From Pelagomonas calceolata (Eukaryota; Sar; Pelagophyceae; Pelagomonadales; Pelagomonadaceae): DNA of 64,000 nucleotides. The notes under the pieces are model-generated. The model ran no database searches, was not told the origin of the DNA, and saw only the letters and a program-made list of their open reading frames with translations. The stretch's first letter is position 1. The number at the start of each line of letters is the position of its first letter. Position numbers and translations under genes: made by a program. Location of the stretch: the NCBI GenBank assembly GCA_918797485.1, contig CAKKNE010000001.1:1736001-1800000 (forward strand). The letters run 5' to 3'. Positions 1-9,000 of this stretch are shown piece by piece.

Positions 1-78
1 AACGAGTCTGGGGTGCGGTGGGCCGCTGGAAGGGGTCTAATTCACCGCAAAAGGACGCTTGGGACGCGAGCTGCTTTT

Positions 79-102
79 GCTAGTGTCTTACAATACGCTA
101 GC
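79..102 (+). promoter_or_regulatory. dyad promoter element, copy 1
   Basis: This is a 24-bp imperfect inverted repeat with left half GCTAGTG, centre TCTTACA and right half CGCTAGC. It ends 86 bases before the ATG at 188. The same element recurs ten more times in 5' flanks of this window. A promoter role is inferred from position alone. Confidence 0.55.
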
Positions 103-187
103 TTCACTGCTTTTTGGCCGCGCCCGCAGCGTGCAAGCCGTAAAAATGCATCATGATCAAAGTTCGCATAAATAAACAAGCAACAAA

Positions 188-1532
188 ATGCCGCCCCCGA
201 TCCGCGAGGTGACAGCTGCGCACCTCCAGACCCTCACGCAGCACCTAAAGCAGCGCCGCTGGCCCCAGCCGACGAAGTTCCGGAACCCGCCCTGGCTCGC
301 CGCCTTCGCCGACTGCACTCCTCAAGCATTGCAACAGCGCTGCAGCACAAACGAGACCCTCAAAATCCTCCGCGTCGAGGCTCAGGTCAACGAATCGGGA
401 GGCGACTACCACGGCGACGAGGTACGAAGAAGGGACGTGTCTATCAAATTGACGTCGGTGCTGAGCCTGCTCGAAGCGCACGGCGACGCGCAGCATTGGC
501 TGCGGGAGGCGACGGACGGCGCTGAATATTATTTGGCCCAAGCACCGTTGTACGCCATAACCTCGGAAGGTAGTGAGACGCGCCATGCGCTGGCGGACCT
601 CGTCCTATCATCAAAGGGCAGCCCTATGCCGCCCTGGCTCGCCGGGTCCTGCACGTTAAATCTGTGGCTCTCGCCTGGAGCAACCTCTTCCGCCCCGCAC
701 TGCGACGAGTCGCACAACGTCCTGACGGTGTTGCGTGGGCGCAAGACCGTGCTGCTGCTCCCGCCGTCATCTGGCGCTGACTTGGGCGCGCTGCCGGCGT
801 GGTCGGCGTCGCCGCACCACTGCCAATGTTCATCTGAAGAAGCGGCGCGGCACCCCTCTGCTTGCACGGTTACAATTGGTGTCGGTGAAGCTTTATTAAT
901 ACCAGCAGGGTGGTATCACGCCGTCGCTTCTCCTGCAGGAACGGTTGCGGTCAACTGCTGGTGGCAGCCTTCTGTGTGGAAATCAAATTTTACGGCGCGT
1001 TCACGCTGAATCTTCGCGTCGACCTCCACGCCATCGATGCGACGCCTGCTCGATGACGTGGCGATGCCGATTCCTCACCGCTCGACGGAGCCAGCACGGC
1101 ACTGGTTGATTTCCACACAGGCCGCCTTCACTGATGTGCCGGGCTCCGGAGGCGCTCGCGGCGCTGGCGTTCCGGAAACGCAGTCCGCAACTCGCGTTCT
1201 TCGCGAGGAGGGCATTAATTCGCCGGCAGCGAGCGGCCGTCGACGCGGCGGCCGGCGAGTTAAGACTCGCGGATTTATTGAGGGCGGCCTCTACGTACCC
1301 GACGCGGTGGCGCCGGCGCCTCGAAACCGCGCCGCCGGCGGCCTGCGCGGCGCTCTACGCGCTCTGGACGCGCGAGGCCGACGGCGCCTGCGAGCCCCTG
1401 CTTGAGGTGTTTGCGCCCGACGAGCGCGGCGCCGTCGTCGCGCGGCTGCGGCGCGGGCGCGACCGCTTCGCGCGCGCGGTCTTTCGGAAGTTGTGTCGGC
1501 GGTTGCGGCGGCGGCGGCGACGGCGTTTGTAG
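188..1532 (+). CDS. JmjC/cupin_8-type Fe(II) oxygenase with C-terminal basic tail, two exons
   Basis: Likely a 2-oxoglutarate/Fe(II)-dependent oxygenase of the cupin_8 (JmjC-like) group, which hydroxylate proteins or tRNA; the substrate cannot be told. The metal triad is visible: His171 and Asp173 in PHCDESHN, and a distal His244 in PAGWYHAV, followed by AVNCWW, the usual last core strand. Exon 1 is 188-963 and exon 2 is 1121-1532, giving 395 aa; the frame closes exactly. Reading straight through the intron instead ends the protein at 1009 in element sequence. The C-terminal part has no motif I know and ends in an Arg run. The intron is an introner with a GC donor inside its target duplication; a GT at 976 would also keep the frame and add four residues. 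Confidence 0.75.
972..1120 (+). mobile_element. introner copy A (DNA-transposon-like intron), sense orientation
   Basis: The element starts CTGTGTGGAAATCAA and ends with the inverted TTGATTTCCACACAG. It is flanked by 8-bp near-duplicates GCAGCCTT (964-971) and GCCGCCTT (1121-1128), 7 of 8 identical. Removing the element plus the left duplicate (964-1120) gives a GC-AG intron and restores one target copy. A hairpin core sits at 1027-1060, with left arm CACGCCATCGA and right arm TCGATGACGTG. It is a shortened relative of copy B, lacking about 53 internal bases. Confidence 0.88.
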
Positions 1533-1758
1533 TTGTTGTAATTTTTTGTCGGAAAAACCCGGGACGGCAGCGCGGAGTCAGCAGCGCGTGCCAGCGTTCA
1601 GCGGCCGCATTCGTCGCTGTCACCTCGTTTCGAATTATCGCACGGCTTCTGAGTAATCGCTTCTCGCATCTGCTGAAGTTTGTACAGCTTGCAGCACGTT
1701 TCAAGCACTGCTCCGGGCTGCTCTCTAATAAGGCTGTGGCACCACGCCCTATCACTCA

Positions 1759-2949
1759 ATGATGAATCGCCTCGTCGCCGTGCTCGCCGCCGCGACGGCG
1801 CTGGAGCCCGTCGCCCGCCGCACCCTGCTGAAGGGCGTGCCGGCGGCCGCCGCTCTCGCGACGCCCGCACTGGCAGCCGACAACGCTCTACAAAAGACGA
1901 GCTGCTTCGAAGTAATTCCAGACTCGTCATTAGCCTTGAAACCGAAGCTCACGCCCATCAAACCCGACAAATGTATTGGAGGCCTCAAGGCGGCCAAAGC
2001 TCTTTACCTCGGAGAGCATCACAACTCGTTAAGGGACCACCTCCTGCAAGCGGACATTTTGCGAGCTTTGAGACGATCAGAACCGAGAAGGCCCATGGCC
2101 GTGGGACTGGAGGCTATCCAAAGACGCTTCCAGCCCGTGCTCGACGACTACCTTCGAGGTGCTATTGGTCTCGAACAACTAGAACAACAAACCGAGTGGA
2201 GCACGAGGTGGACCTGGCCCTTTGCGAACTACGTGCCTGTGTTTGAAGCAGCTAGACTGAACAATTTCGAGTTACTGGCATTAAATGCGGATAGCGAGGA
2301 CTTGGGGGTCGTCGAGATGGGCGGGCTCGCGGGCCTGCCGAACGCGACGCTGGCGAAGTACATACCCGACCGTCGGGTCTTCGCGGACTTTACGAACACG
2401 ACTGCTTTCCGGGAGTACATCGCGTATGTGGTCGCACCGTCATACCGGTCACACAAAGAAATGGGCATCTTGCGACAGACGATAAGTGGACAACAATTAA
2501 AAGAGGACATGCCCTTCAAGAACTTTTATTCTGGGCGCATGCTCTGGGACAACAGCATGGCGAATACGGGAGCGGTGTGGACGCGGAAGAATCCTTCGGG
2601 GTTGTTAGTTTCCGTAATAGGCGCGGACCACGTGAAATTCGGGGGGGGTGTTCCCAATAGGTACGCCTACGCCGCGGGTTTGGATCTGGACAAGGTGCGC
2701 ACCGTGATACTAAATCCGTCGGCGGTCGACACGGCCGGGCCCCAGCTCGAAACTTTGCGAGCGGACGCGCCCGTGCCACTGACGCTCCAGATCCGCTTCG
2801 CGGCGGCGGCCGGCGACGGCGGCATTCCTGTCATTAATGGGGATGCGGTCGTCGACGTGGCCGCGGCCGCGCGCGTGAAGCAGGTGCGGCCGGGTTCAAG
2901 GGTGCTGCCCTTCAGTGACGTGCTGTGGCTGTCGGCCGAGGACGCCTAG
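1759..2949 (+). CDS. ChaN-like haem-binding (Cofac_haem_bdg) protein, plastid-lumen type leader
   Basis: A 396-aa protein. Residues 1-40 hold a twin-Arg motif (RRTLLKG) and an Ala-rich hydrophobic stretch ending in ALAADN, as in thylakoid-lumen precursors. The mature part carries the ChaN/Tiki-type signature LYLGEHHNS near residue 82, then GLEAIQRRFQP and, later, VIGADHVKFGGGVPNRY. Bacterial ChaN proteins bind haem and act in iron uptake; plant and algal relatives are plastid proteins of unclear role. A second ATG follows the first directly. The C-terminal 60 residues (PVINGDAVVDV to LPFSDVLW) look like an added small domain. Family call is by motif; function is inferred. Confidence 0.72.
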   Translation: MMNRLVAVLAAATALEPVARRTLLKGVPAAAALATPALAADNALQKTSCFEVIPDSSLALKPKLTPIKPDKCIGGLKAAKALYLGEHHNSLRDHLLQADILRALRRSEPRRPMAVGLEAIQRRFQPVLDDYLRGAIGLEQLEQQTEWSTRWTWPFANYVPVFEAARLNNFELLALNADSEDLGVVEMGGLAGLPNATLAKYIPDRRVFADFTNTTAFREYIAYVVAPSYRSHKEMGILRQTISGQQLKEDMPFKNFYSGRMLWDNSMANTGAVWTRKNPSGLLVSVIGADHVKFGGGVPNRYAYAAGLDLDKVRTVILNPSAVDTAGPQLETLRADAPVPLTLQIRFAAAAGDGGIPVINGDAVVDVAAAARVKQVRPGSRVLPFSDVLWLSAEDA

Positions 2950-2961
2950 TGTTTTGTTAAA

Positions 2962-3705
2962 TTAATCGGTTACTACTATCTCACTCAAATCGCGAGCTAT
3001 CGCACTGCCCTCGCGGACAGCTACGATGCGCGTTCCAAACAACGGAAAGACAAACACACAGAGGTCCTCGTCGAGGTAGTCGACGGGGAACGTCGCGAAG
3101 AGCGGTATGAAGCCCGCCCGCGCCATCGGTCGGATCGTCTCGGCGGCGTACGAGTCGGCCGGGTCTGATGACGGCTGCGTTGCCCCCGGGTCCCACCAGC
3201 CGTCTCTCCAGTCCAACACGCAGCGGTCGCCGTCGCGGCGCCACGTTCCGCGCGTCGACAGGTAGCCCTCGCCCCAAAAGCCGGCGTATTTGACGTTCGA
3301 TTCCATCGGACCGCCGTCGCCGTCCACCCCGATGTCGTAGACCACGTCAAAACGGGAGCCGAGCAATCGGCCGAGGATATTTTTGATGTGTGGCGCGTGG
3401 ACGACGCGCCAGCGGCCCTTCGCCAGCCGTGCGAAGGAGCTGCCGATCGCTGGCTGAGCGGGCAGCGCGTCGACGGCGTCGTCGATCTCCTTCGTCGGCG
3501 CGCGCGCTTGCACGAGTTCCACGAAGCGGTCGCGCGCGTTGCCCGCAGCGGTCGCGGGTCGCGGCGCGGCAGCGAGGACGCAACTTGCAGCGAACGCTCG
3601 ACGCGTCACGTGTCGTCTTGGAGCTGAGAGGGCTGCGGAGTGCTGAGTGTGCAGGGCCACAGCTTGGCTTATGAGCAATATGGCGGCCGCATGAATTGCA
3701 GCCAT
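2962..3705 (-). CDS. plastid-targeted protein, possibly fibrillin/lipocalin-like
   Basis: A 247-aa protein. I chose the ATG at 3705 because it begins a clear leader (MAAIHAAAILLISQAVA) followed by RRAFAASCVLAAAPRPATAA, a second hydrophobic stretch after twin Arg that fits a thylakoid-lumen precursor. The mature region has LAKGRWRVVHAPHIKNI, then MESNVKYAGFWGEGYLSTRG and a strand-rich C terminus. The GxWxVxxxP start with repeated strands recalls PAP/fibrillin-type lipid-binding barrels, but I cannot confirm this. It ends 12 bases from the end of the ChaN-like gene, a convergent pair. Confidence 0.6.
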   Translation of the reverse strand: MAAIHAAAILLISQAVALHTQHSAALSAPRRHVTRRAFAASCVLAAAPRPATAAGNARDRFVELVQARAPTKEIDDAVDALPAQPAIGSSFARLAKGRWRVVHAPHIKNILGRLLGSRFDVVYDIGVDGDGGPMESNVKYAGFWGEGYLSTRGTWRRDGDRCVLDWRDGWWDPGATQPSSDPADSYAAETIRPMARAGFIPLFATFPVDYLDEDLCVFVFPLFGTRIVAVREGSAIARDLSEIVVTD

Positions 3706-3834
3706 TGCCGGCCGGCTGTCTCCTGACTGTAGACAAATTTGGATGATGCCTGGTGCACCAGAGACGACTGTGTGGCACGCCACCGCATCGATCAGCACGC
3801 AGCACGGGTTTTGTCGGATCTCTCGACCCGTTTG

Positions 3835-3845
3835 CACGCCATCGA
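3835..3845 (+). repeat. isolated introner hairpin arm in an intergenic region
   Basis: CACGCCATCGA, identical to the left hairpin arm in introners A, B and D, followed by a weak right arm (TCGACGACG). It lies about 130 bases upstream of the ATG at 3705 (minus strand). It may be a remnant insertion or part of a 5'-UTR intron. Confidence 0.35.
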
Positions 3846-3893
3846 CGCGCGCCTCGACGACGAATCACGACATAATTATAGGCGCGCAATACC

Positions 3894-4961
3894 CTAGAGC
3901 AGCGGCACCTCCGTCCCGAGCGGCCGCGACATGAGGTGGTCGAGCGCGTCCTCGACGTTCAGGCGCCCGTCCAGGATCATCGCGACGGCCGTGAACAGGG
4001 GCAGGTCCAGATTGCACTTCGTCGCGAAGGCTTTTGCGACTGATGCCGTTGGGACGCCTTCCACCGTGCACGATTGTAATATGGTGTCGAGGGATTCGCC
4101 CTTGGCCAGGCGCAGCCCGCAGTTCCTATTACGAGACAGGTCCCCGAAGGCCGTCAGCATCAAATCACCGACACCCGCCAAGCCCGAGATCGTCTCGGGC
4201 CGCCCGCCCATGGCCACACATAACACGGTGAGCTCCCGCGTCGCGCGCGTGACGAAGGCCGCCAGGGTATTTATGCCAAATCCCGCGCCCTCGATCATGC
4301 CCGCGCCGATCGCCAATGGATTCTTCAGGGCGCCGCCCAATTCCACTCCCACGGTATCCTGGGACGCGTAGACGCGGAACCGTTTTGACGACAGGGCGAA
4401 CTGCACCTGGACCGCGTCGGCCAACTTCGCCGAAGCACACACTAACGCCGTCGGGTGCCGTTCGCAGATCTGGCGCGCGAAGGACGGTCCTGACAAAAAA
4501 GCCAGCGTTTGTGGTCTTTGAAACGCCCGCAGCATCGCCTCCGACAAAAAGCAGCCTTCCTCGAGATACAAACCCTTGGAGGTGCAGCAAAAAATGGCGT
4601 CGGCGGGGATGTCTCCTCGATATTTCTCGATGAAGTGGGGCGTCGCCTGGGCCGGGAGGGCGGAGATTACGAGGGTGGCGCCTTGGAGGGCTTCTGAAAC
4701 GTTTGCGGTGGCTTGCAGGCCTTCGGGCAGCTCGATGTCCGACAAGTATCTAGGATTGCGCCGCGTGGAAGTAATAGTAGCGGCCTGCTTTGGGTCCCGA
4801 CAATACCATCGCACGGAGTGCGACTTGCTAGCAGCTAGAAAGGCCATCGCGGTCCCGAAGTTGCCGCCCCCCAACACGCAGACGTTCTGGGGCTTCTGTT
4901 TCGGGTCGTGGTGGATGTCCTGCTCGAAGGCGGCGCCCGCCGCGGCGGCTTGGGCGGCCAT
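3894..4961 (-). CDS. gpsA: NAD(P)-dependent glycerol-3-phosphate dehydrogenase
   Basis: A 355-aa single-exon enzyme that interconverts dihydroxyacetone phosphate and glycerol-3-phosphate, feeding glycerolipid synthesis. The Rossmann loop is GGGNFG at residues 31-36 (NVCVLGGGNFGTAMAF). The substrate-binding stretch ELGGALKNPLAIGAGM, with the catalytic Lys, and the C-terminal block GLAGVGDLMLTAFGDLSRN are typical of the family. The first 25 residues are Ala-rich and short; the cell compartment is unclear. Length matches bacterial GpsA and cytosolic GPD1 proteins. It is divergent from the multicopper oxidase locus, with a dyad element in the shared 390-base promoter region. Confidence 0.92.
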   Translation of the reverse strand: MAAQAAAAGAAFEQDIHHDPKQKPQNVCVLGGGNFGTAMAFLAASKSHSVRWYCRDPKQAATITSTRRNPRYLSDIELPEGLQATANVSEALQGATLVISALPAQATPHFIEKYRGDIPADAIFCCTSKGLYLEEGCFLSEAMLRAFQRPQTLAFLSGPSFARQICERHPTALVCASAKLADAVQVQFALSSKRFRVYASQDTVGVELGGALKNPLAIGAGMIEGAGFGINTLAAFVTRATRELTVLCVAMGGRPETISGLAGVGDLMLTAFGDLSRNRNCGLRLAKGESLDTILQSCTVEGVPTASVAKAFATKCNLDLPLFTAVAMILDGRLNVEDALDHLMSRPLGTEVPLL

Positions 4962-5161
4962 GGTTATGCGCGCCGATGGCGTTTGGCTGCTCTGAGAGCT
5001 TCTCTGGCCAGCGAGTCTAGCGGGCGGCTGGCGGCGTTTAGCGCTGCAGCTCGACGTCTGCTGAGACGTTTAGAGCTATTAGTCGTGCAGTAAATTGCAG
5101 GACGTCCAGAGGGCTCGCTACTCGCAAATATATCCGCGGCAAAGCCAAGCAGCTCGTCGTT

Positions 5162-5185
5162 GCTAGTGCCTTACATGCCGCTAGC
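5162..5185 (+). promoter_or_regulatory. dyad promoter element, copy 2
   Basis: GCTAGTG half, CCTTACA centre, CCGCTAGC half. It lies in the divergent region between GPDH (ATG 4961, 200 bases away) and the multicopper oxidase (ATG 5352, 166 bases away). I see nothing else in 4962-5351. Confidence 0.6.
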
Positions 5186-5351
5186 ATAACTCAGATTTCC
5201 TGTGATCCTGGAGTTTCCTGGGAGCCAGATCCGATTCCTCGATACGCCAAGGGCCGTCGTGATTCACGTTCAAGCCCTCGGAAAACGCCACGCTCGCAAA
5301 TCGCGCGTAAAGCGCCTGAAACCGAGAAAAACCGCTAAGATCGCAGCAAGA

Positions 5352-5836
5352 ATGCAGTCGCTGGCCGTCGTATTGATCTGCGCGCTCGGAGCAAAGGCAG
5401 AGATCCCGACCTGGGACGCCTCGTGCGTGGGCTGTCCGCTGAAATCGCTCGCGGACCACAAGGTCGAGTCGGCGGACGGCTTCCTCGCGACGACGCTGAC
5501 CGTCGACGTGATCACTCTCAAAACCCCCAACACAACTTTCAAGACGCGCGCCTACAATGGTACGCTCGAGCGCATACAAAATTTGACGGCGCATTTCGCC
5601 ATCGACGCGACGGATCTTGCACACAGGCGCGCTCGGCGGCCCGCGCCTCGTCCTGCAGGCGGGCGACAGAGTCGAGCTCACGCTCGTCAACAACTTGGAG
5701 GACCGCGACAACACTGGCGAGTGGAATCAGCCGCGGAAGCCGAACACGACCAACCTGCACCTGCACGGCATGCACGTTTCTGGTCGTCGTCGGCGCGGTC
5801 GCCGCGGCCGTCATCGCGGTAGTCGCGCTGCTTTAG
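5352..5836 (+). pseudogene. collapsed multicopper oxidase: signal peptide, one cupredoxin start and a C-terminal membrane anchor
   Basis: Exon 1 (5352-5559) encodes a signal peptide (MQSLAVVLICALGAKA) and the lead-in to a cupredoxin domain. Spliced to exon 2 at 5627 it gives RAYNGALGGPRLVLQAGD and then LHLHGMHVS, the first copper-ligand block of multicopper oxidases. Right after this block the reading frame changes. In the next frame a 19-residue hydrophobic segment (FLVVVGAVAAAVIAVVALL) ends at the stop at 5834-5836. A normal enzyme has two or three cupredoxin domains and about 500-600 residues; here nearly all of it is missing, as if an internal deletion joined the first copper site to the C-terminal anchor. 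An assembly collapse would look the same. Confidence 0.65.
5560..5626 (+). mobile_element. introner copy I, 67-base intron
   Basis: The intron runs GTACGCTC to TTGCACACAG. The first eight intron bases GTACGCTC match the first eight of the next exon GCGCGCTC at 6 of 8 positions, an aged target duplication that supplies the GT donor. The internal AAAATTTGACGGCGC and CGCCATCGACGCGACG match introner A/B. Splicing joins G|GC and gives the expected cupredoxin sequence NGALGGP. Confidence 0.8.
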
Positions 5837-6055
5837 GCATAGGTGCACACCGTAACACCACATACAAAACCACCCTTGCAGCTCGTCCGGACCGGCCCGG
5901 ACGCATCCCGAGGTAGCATATTGCTTTTTGTTTTTTACGGGGGGGGCGGGGGGGGGCAACTCGCGACGCGACGTATCATAGATATGACGGCCGCGACGAG
6001 TTGGGGAAACGGGGAGAGGGGAATTCAAGACGGCGGCCTTGCGCGGGTGCGCGTT

Positions 6056-9000
6056 CTAGGACCGTGACCACCAGCCGCTGCCCATCGACTTGGTCGAGCC
6101 TTGCGCGGTGGTGCCGCCGGTGCTGCCCCCCCACGACGGAGCATTAGGACCGGCGCCCCGCGGCGTCGACACGCGCACCGCGGCGGCAATTTCCTCGAAA
6201 TCGGGCCGGTCCGCCGGCTGGTGCGCCCAGGCGCGGACCATCAGCTTCCGGAGCTCGGCCGGCATCCCGGTCGGCACTGGCGGCCGCTCGCGCTTGTCGA
6301 CGACCTTTCGCGTGATCTGCACCGGCTTCAGCCCGCCCCACGGCACACCGCGGTCCCAGATTTCCCACAGCACGATGGCGTACGAGTACACGTCGCTCTT
6401 TTCCGTAAACGTGTTGTCTTCCAAGAGCTCCGGCGCCATGAAGGCCGGCGTGCCCGCCAGGCCCGCGCCGCCCATCGTCGCGGTGGCCGTCGTCTTCAGA
6501 TCCTCGCACTTCGACAAGCCAAAGTCCGTCACCTTACAGCGGAGATCGTGCGTGAGCAATACGTTCAGCGCCTTTAAGTCGCGATGCTCGACGCCCTGCG
6601 AGTACAAGTGCGCCATGCCCAGGGCGACGTCCGACACCCAGATGCGGCGCCGGTCCGACGTGATCTCGTCGTCGGTGTTGAGGGCGTCGCGTAGCGAGCC
6701 CCCGGCGCAGTACTCCATCACGAGGCCGAGGAACGTCGTATCCGTCGTGACCACGCCGTAGAAGTGGGCGACGCGCGGCGACCGCAGCCGCACCATGATC
6801 GCGAGCTCGCTCTTGAAAGAATTGAGCATTTTCTGGCGCTTCGTCGCCGTCATGCCCACGAGTGACATCTTCTTGAGCACGACACTGTCGCCTTGATACT
6901 CGCCCATGAAGACCTCGCCCTCGCCGCCGCGCGCGAACGGCTTGTCCTCGACGTAGTCGGGCACGACCTCGAACTGGGCGAGCTGGGATTCCTTGAGCTG
7001 GCGCACGGACTCCTTCTTCGTCTTGCGCCGCAGCGAGTCGCCGAGCCCGCGGATCTGCTGCCGCAGGCCCGCGTCGCGTTGCGCGCCGGCCTCGACTGCC
7101 TCCAGGATTTGCGCGTCGCGCGCCGCGCCCGCCTCGACGGCCTTCATGAGTTCGGCGTCGCGCGCCGCGGCCGCGTTGACGGCCTTCGCGATGCCGGCGA
7201 GCTCCGCCTTGTCGCCGTCCCGCCCGGCCAGCATTTGCTGCATCTTCGTGTCCAGGTTCCCGAGGCCCTCCTTCACTTCCAACCTGAACTCCTGGAGCTC
7301 GCTGGACAGTTCCGACGCGGCGACGCGGCCGTCCACGGCGACGCGCGCGACCGCGACGGCGTCCTCCGAGAGCGCCGCGGCGGCCTGCGCCTCGGACTCG
7401 CCCGTCGCGCGGACGCGCTCCGACACGAGCTGCCCCACCGACGCTTCGATGCGGTACGTCCGCTCCATCATGAGATGGTCGACCGACAGCCGGTAGATGT
7501 CCCGAAAGGTCTGCAGCTGCGCGACGATGCGCTTGTCGAGGCGGCCCAGCGACTTGACATGACTCTGCATCTTGAACGCGCGCTGCAGCCAGCCCTTCTT
7601 CCCGAACTTGCGCACGGCGCCGTCGAACTCGACGAGCAGGTCCACGAGCTCCCGCATCGCCTGCTCCACCAGCTCGCGGCCCTCCGCGAGCTTATCCGCG
7701 TTCCGGGCCATCATCTGGACAACGTTGAGCACGTCACAGACGCGCTTCGCCGCAACCAAAATATCATCCGCTTTCTCACCGAACTCCTCGGCCGAGCCAA
7801 GGCAGGACTGAGCCGCTTCGCAGAGCCGCCCGACGAGCGGGAGGCTGCTGCCGACGGAGAGCAAAGCGCTCGCGAGCGTCATGCCGTTCTGCACGACGCT
7901 CGACGTCTCCTCGTGGCGGGCGAACGCTATCGCGGAGCGGTCGTCGCCTTCCTCGAGGTCGCCGCCGCCGCGGGCCCTCTGTTTCGTATTCGACCCTTTG
8001 CTGCGACGGTAGAAGAAGAAGGCGGCGGCGGCTAGCAGTAGCGCGGCGCCCGCGGCAGCACCTCCGCCGGCGGCCATCACGTCGTCGCCACCGCCGCCGC
8101 CGCCACCGGAGCCGCCCGTCGCGTCGGTGGAGCTTTCGGCGCCGCCCGCGAGCGCGCCAGCGAGTGTGGGGCGCGGAGTCGCGAGTGTGGGGCGCGGCGT
8201 CGGCGCGGAGACGGGCTTGGCCGTGGGGTTACCGGGCGTCGCAGTCGGGGCAGGTGTCGGGCTCGGGATCGGGCGCGGCGTCGGCTGCCATGAGGGCTGA
8301 GGCGTCGGCTGCGGAACCGGGCTTGGCGTGGGTGGGCATTCCTGGCCGCTGTAGTCCACCAAAGTCCCCGCCCACACGTCGCCGTTCGTATCGGAGTCGT
8401 AGGTCGCGTGGAGGCCCGCGGGATACGTGCAGTACACGCGCGCGAGCGACGACGGGTTCATCCAGAGGGTCCAGGTGGACTCGAAGTCGCAGCTGTAGAG
8501 GTCGGCGCGGGCGTTCTCGTCCAGAACGAGGGCGCCATATTGGTAAATCCACATCATCATAGCGGCGTCGTAGAAGTCCGTCAGGGCGCCGAACGCGCAG
8601 TCGTAGAACGCCGCCGTCGTCCCGCTCCCGACCCAGACGTGATTCGCCGAGTTTTCGTAAAATTTGGTCGAGTAGAACGCGAGGCTGGCGGCGGGCATGC
8701 CGTCGTACGGGCCGGTGGCCATGATAGCGCCCATCATGCCCATGTGCCCGCGGAAGACCACGCGGCTCACCGTCAGCGTCGAGCCGGGTTCCATGCGGAT
8801 CGCGCCGGCGTCGGCGCTGTTGTGGCCGCTTCTGATCGTCAGGTCCGCGAGCTCGAGCGAACCCGCGCGCTCGTCCAGGACGAAGATCGGCCAATACCCG
8901 TTGTTCGACCCGGCGATGGTCGAGTATGCCTCACCGGCGCCGCGGATGGAGGCGCTCGCGCCGCTGGCTATCGTGTAAGTGCTGCCCTCGACCACGGAGA

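Noticed and set aside
974-1009. JmjC gene ending at 1009
   Set aside because: Those codons lie within introner A, and a well-formed continuation exists after splicing.
5939-5957. G-rich run as a possible G-quadruplex or terminator
   Set aside because: A plain G-rich stretch in a convergent gap; nothing else supports a function.
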